Source: Psychrosphaera haliotis
GTDB lineage: Bacteria > Pseudomonadota > Gammaproteobacteria > Enterobacterales > Alteromonadaceae
Length of the DNA stretch: 64,000 nt
Direction: 5' to 3'
Assembly (NCBI RefSeq): GCF_039523615.1
Contig: NZ_BAAAFQ010000001.1
Location: forward strand, 434,001-498,000
Under the pieces are notes generated by a model that was not told where the DNA came from, ran no database searches, and was given only the letters and a program-made list of their open reading frames with translations. Positions 62,201 to 64,000 of this stretch are shown here, one piece after another. Made by a program: the position numbers and the translations under genes. How positions within the stretch are numbered: position 1 is the first letter of the stretch; every line of letters starts with the position of its first letter.

Positions 62201-62269
62201 CTCTTTATCTAGCATTCATTAAAAGCTTTAAAGTAATAAAAAGTAAAAGCTCTAATGGCTATACAAAGG

Positions 62270-64000
62270 TTAATCTGTAGTCAAACAGCTATTGTCGGTT
62301 CCATAATCATGTCGAGTTGGAGCAAACTTCTCATCGGTTACGTCATCCTGTAAAACTGGCAAGGTAATCTTCAATGTACGAGAATGCTCTGTACCGGCCA
62401 TCTTTGCCGAAACAACAAAATCTAAATCAACCCAAGCCGCATATGATTGCGGGTAAACAATCGAAATCATTGTTGAGCCGTTCTCATCTGTAACAAAGTT
62501 ACCTTCTGTTCTAACAATATTGCCCGGGTCTAAAACACCATTACCGTTAATGTCTTCATCAAAACCATCGCCGTTAACAGTAGCGTCTAATACACCATCA
62601 CGGTCTATGTCTTCATTTGTACATGTAACTGAGCGTTGAGAAATCCATTTTATAAATGAATCATCTTCAGCATCAATTTGCTGAACCCAAATGCCCTTAG
62701 CGTAATGAGTAGGTACTGCTGATATGCTTAACTCAACGCCAGCAATAGGATTACTATTAACGTCAGTAACGTAAACCGGAATATCGTATTGGTATTCTTG
62801 TGGCGTTGGCTCTGCCAATGCGTTGCCTAAGCCGGCTGTTATAAATAGCTCTCGCTCAGCAACCGTAATCGCTACACCATCAGAAACACAGGTTTTACCA
62901 CTTACAGTACAGCCGTAGGTGTCATCCAAGCTATTATTGTTGTCAAGAGTATCTCGAGAGTTAGTACAGTTACTCAGCTCACCACTGGTATCCGTGCAGG
63001 CACCAATTGCTACGCCGTTAGATGATGAAACTGTATTTGATGTATAAACCGTTGTTGCTAAACCGTTACTATCTGTAATGTTAGTAGCAGGAAAAATTTC
63101 ACCGCCGCTCACGTCATATAGCTGAAAGTTAACAGGTCTATTTTTCACTAAATTACCATCCAAGTCTCTAACCACAGCACTAACGGTTGATTGTTGACCA
63201 TTAGGACCAATAGAAAAAGGTGAGGCTTGTAATGTAATCTGATGGGCTGTTTCCGCAACAAATTCAAAATCAAATGTTGCTGATAGGCCAGGCGCTTTTG
63301 CCGTTAATATGGCAGGTCCAGCATTAGTAGAAACCAGCATGACTTCTACAGAACCATCCGCTGCGCTTGTTGAAATCTCTGTTGTCAGTGGCATGTCAGT
63401 AGCGGGATCCGCACCTGCATTAAATATTTGTCCACGAGTAGTAGAAAATAAAACATCTCCTTCAAATGGAACGCCATCTTTTTGCCACACTAACTTAAAT
63501 GTCCCACCTTGACTCATAGGAACCTCTGCTGATGTTACAACCTCTGAATCTACTTTTAATTCGTTAATGACAAAAGTATCTGGAGAAACCGAAATATTAA
63601 AACTAGTTGTTTCGCCAAGTGCACCCGCCGTTATGGTGTCTGTTCCACTAACAGAAGCATCATATTTGAACTGAGCACCACCTGTAGTGCCTGTATCTAT
63701 ATAAGCTTTATTGCTATTTGCTGAATCTGTTGGTAAAGCTTGTCCGTCTTTATTTAACAGTGCATTACCTTGCAGGCTAGTAAGATAAACTCGTTTTTGT
63801 GCGATCCCATTACCGTCAGAATCTAATACCTCAACAGTCATGTCAGCTTCGTTACCCGTAACAATAGAATCATTACCGTTGATTTTTATAGTGGTCCCTG
63901 TCACCAATATTTTTACTGTGGCAACTTTGTCTCCAACAAACGCATCAACTGTAATATCTCTGGTCTGAGGCGCATTTGTTGTATTTAAAGTCGCAACGGC
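62270..64000 (-). CDS. Bacterial Ig-like (Big/invasin-type) domain protein, N-terminus outside window
   Basis: C-terminal 576 residues of a larger surface or secreted protein; the frame runs open to the right edge. Successive Ig-like units are visible, with the Big_1 pattern of GxxSTVSAVVRDLDGNLVKNRPVNF and ITVTDSNG-like Asp/Asn-Gly turns (DSDGNGIAQKR, DSNGLATTVYTS, DVNSNPIAGVELS). Near residue 430 an Asp-rich segment (DIDRDGVLD, DEDINGNGVLDPGN) looks like calcium-binding type-3 repeats. Scattered Cys pairs (CTDTSGELSNC, CTVSGKTC) suggest disulfides. It ends GTDNSCLTTD with no membrane anchor or sorting signal. Probably an adhesin-like or envelope protein; function unknown. Confidence 0.85.
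   Translation of the reverse strand, partial: AVATLNTTNAPQTRDITVDAFVGDKVATVKILVTGTTIKINGNDSIVTGNEADMTVEVLDSDGNGIAQKRVYLTSLQGNALLNKDGQALPTDSANSNKAYIDTGTTGGAQFKYDASVSGTDTITAGALGETTSFNISVSPDTFVINELKVDSEVVTSAEVPMSQGGTFKLVWQKDGVPFEGDVLFSTTRGQIFNAGADPATDMPLTTEISTSAADGSVEVMLVSTNAGPAILTAKAPGLSATFDFEFVAETAHQITLQASPFSIGPNGQQSTVSAVVRDLDGNLVKNRPVNFQLYDVSGGEIFPATNITDSNGLATTVYTSNTVSSSNGVAIGACTDTSGELSNCTNSRDTLDNNNSLDDTYGCTVSGKTCVSDGVAITVAERELFITAGLGNALAEPTPQEYQYDIPVYVTDVNSNPIAGVELSISAVPTHYAKGIWVQQIDAEDDSFIKWISQRSVTCTNEDIDRDGVLDATVNGDGFDEDINGNGVLDPGNIVRTEGNFVTDENGSTMISIVYPQSYAAWVDLDFVVSAKMAGTEHSRTLKITLPVLQDDVTDEKFAPTRHDYGTDNSCLTTD

Overview
The window is an AT-rich chromosomal segment of a Gram-negative gammaproteobacterium. 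It most resembles a marine member of the Alteromonadales (Colwellia/Pseudoalteromonas/Thalassotalea-like). The case rests on conserved gene orders (ybbA-ybbP facing tesA, dnaQ facing rnhA, pabB-nudL-sdaA, csdA-csdE, truC-flavodoxin), on lineage-typical proteins (DUF3549, a TIGR03503-like membrane protein), and on many envelope exporters. I cannot name the species. I see no insertion sequence, prophage, CRISPR array or integron; the segment looks like core genome with accessory envelope modules. It holds about 50 protein genes, a his leader peptide and 12 tRNA genes.

Layout. 1-9835: two overlapping RND efflux permeases (the first cut by the window edge), then a convergent adaptor/permease RND operon facing a LysR regulator (9954-10838). 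10839-11165: a gene-free stretch with two hairpins, a terminator and a lone DnaA-box-like site. 11166-16901: TatD-family DNase, an orphan MlaC-like lipid-binding protein behind a palindromic operator-like site, and ybbA-ybbP divergent from tesA. 16988-20382: a 16-copy 8-bp repeat, four tRNA-Glu and one tRNA-Ala next to gltX, an EVE protein, then three tRNA-Val. 20417-23454: VOC protein, acyl-CoA dehydrogenase plus SDR, and a small hydrophilic protein. 23592-29860: attenuator-controlled his operon (hisL, hisG, D, C, B, H, A) that stops at hisA; hisF and hisIE are not here, and an 11-copy 7-bp repeat separates hisH from hisA.

29932-37730: a leftward envelope module (MMPL-type RND transporter, LolA-like periplasmic protein, outer-membrane beta-barrel, small DUF2892 protein) and a pair of exported amidohydrolase-fold proteins, one of which has lost its metal ligands. 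38037-41269: four tRNA-Asp, TIGR03503-like protein, dnaQ and rnhA. 41327-49894: EamA transporter, then an ABC export operon in which one ATPase and one MacB-like permease bracket three different HlyD/MacA-type adaptors, a START-domain protein and class I fumarase. 50105-57618: pabB, nudL, sdaA, csdA, csdE, DUF3549, truC, flavodoxin. 57722-64000: topA, astB and the C-terminal part of a large secreted Ig-like repeat protein.

The strongest candidates for something not standard are the coupled ABC operon with three adaptors (42275-47352), the RND/LolA-like/beta-barrel module (29932-34923), the active/degenerate amidohydrolase pair (35099-37730), and the truncated his operon interrupted by a simple tandem repeat.
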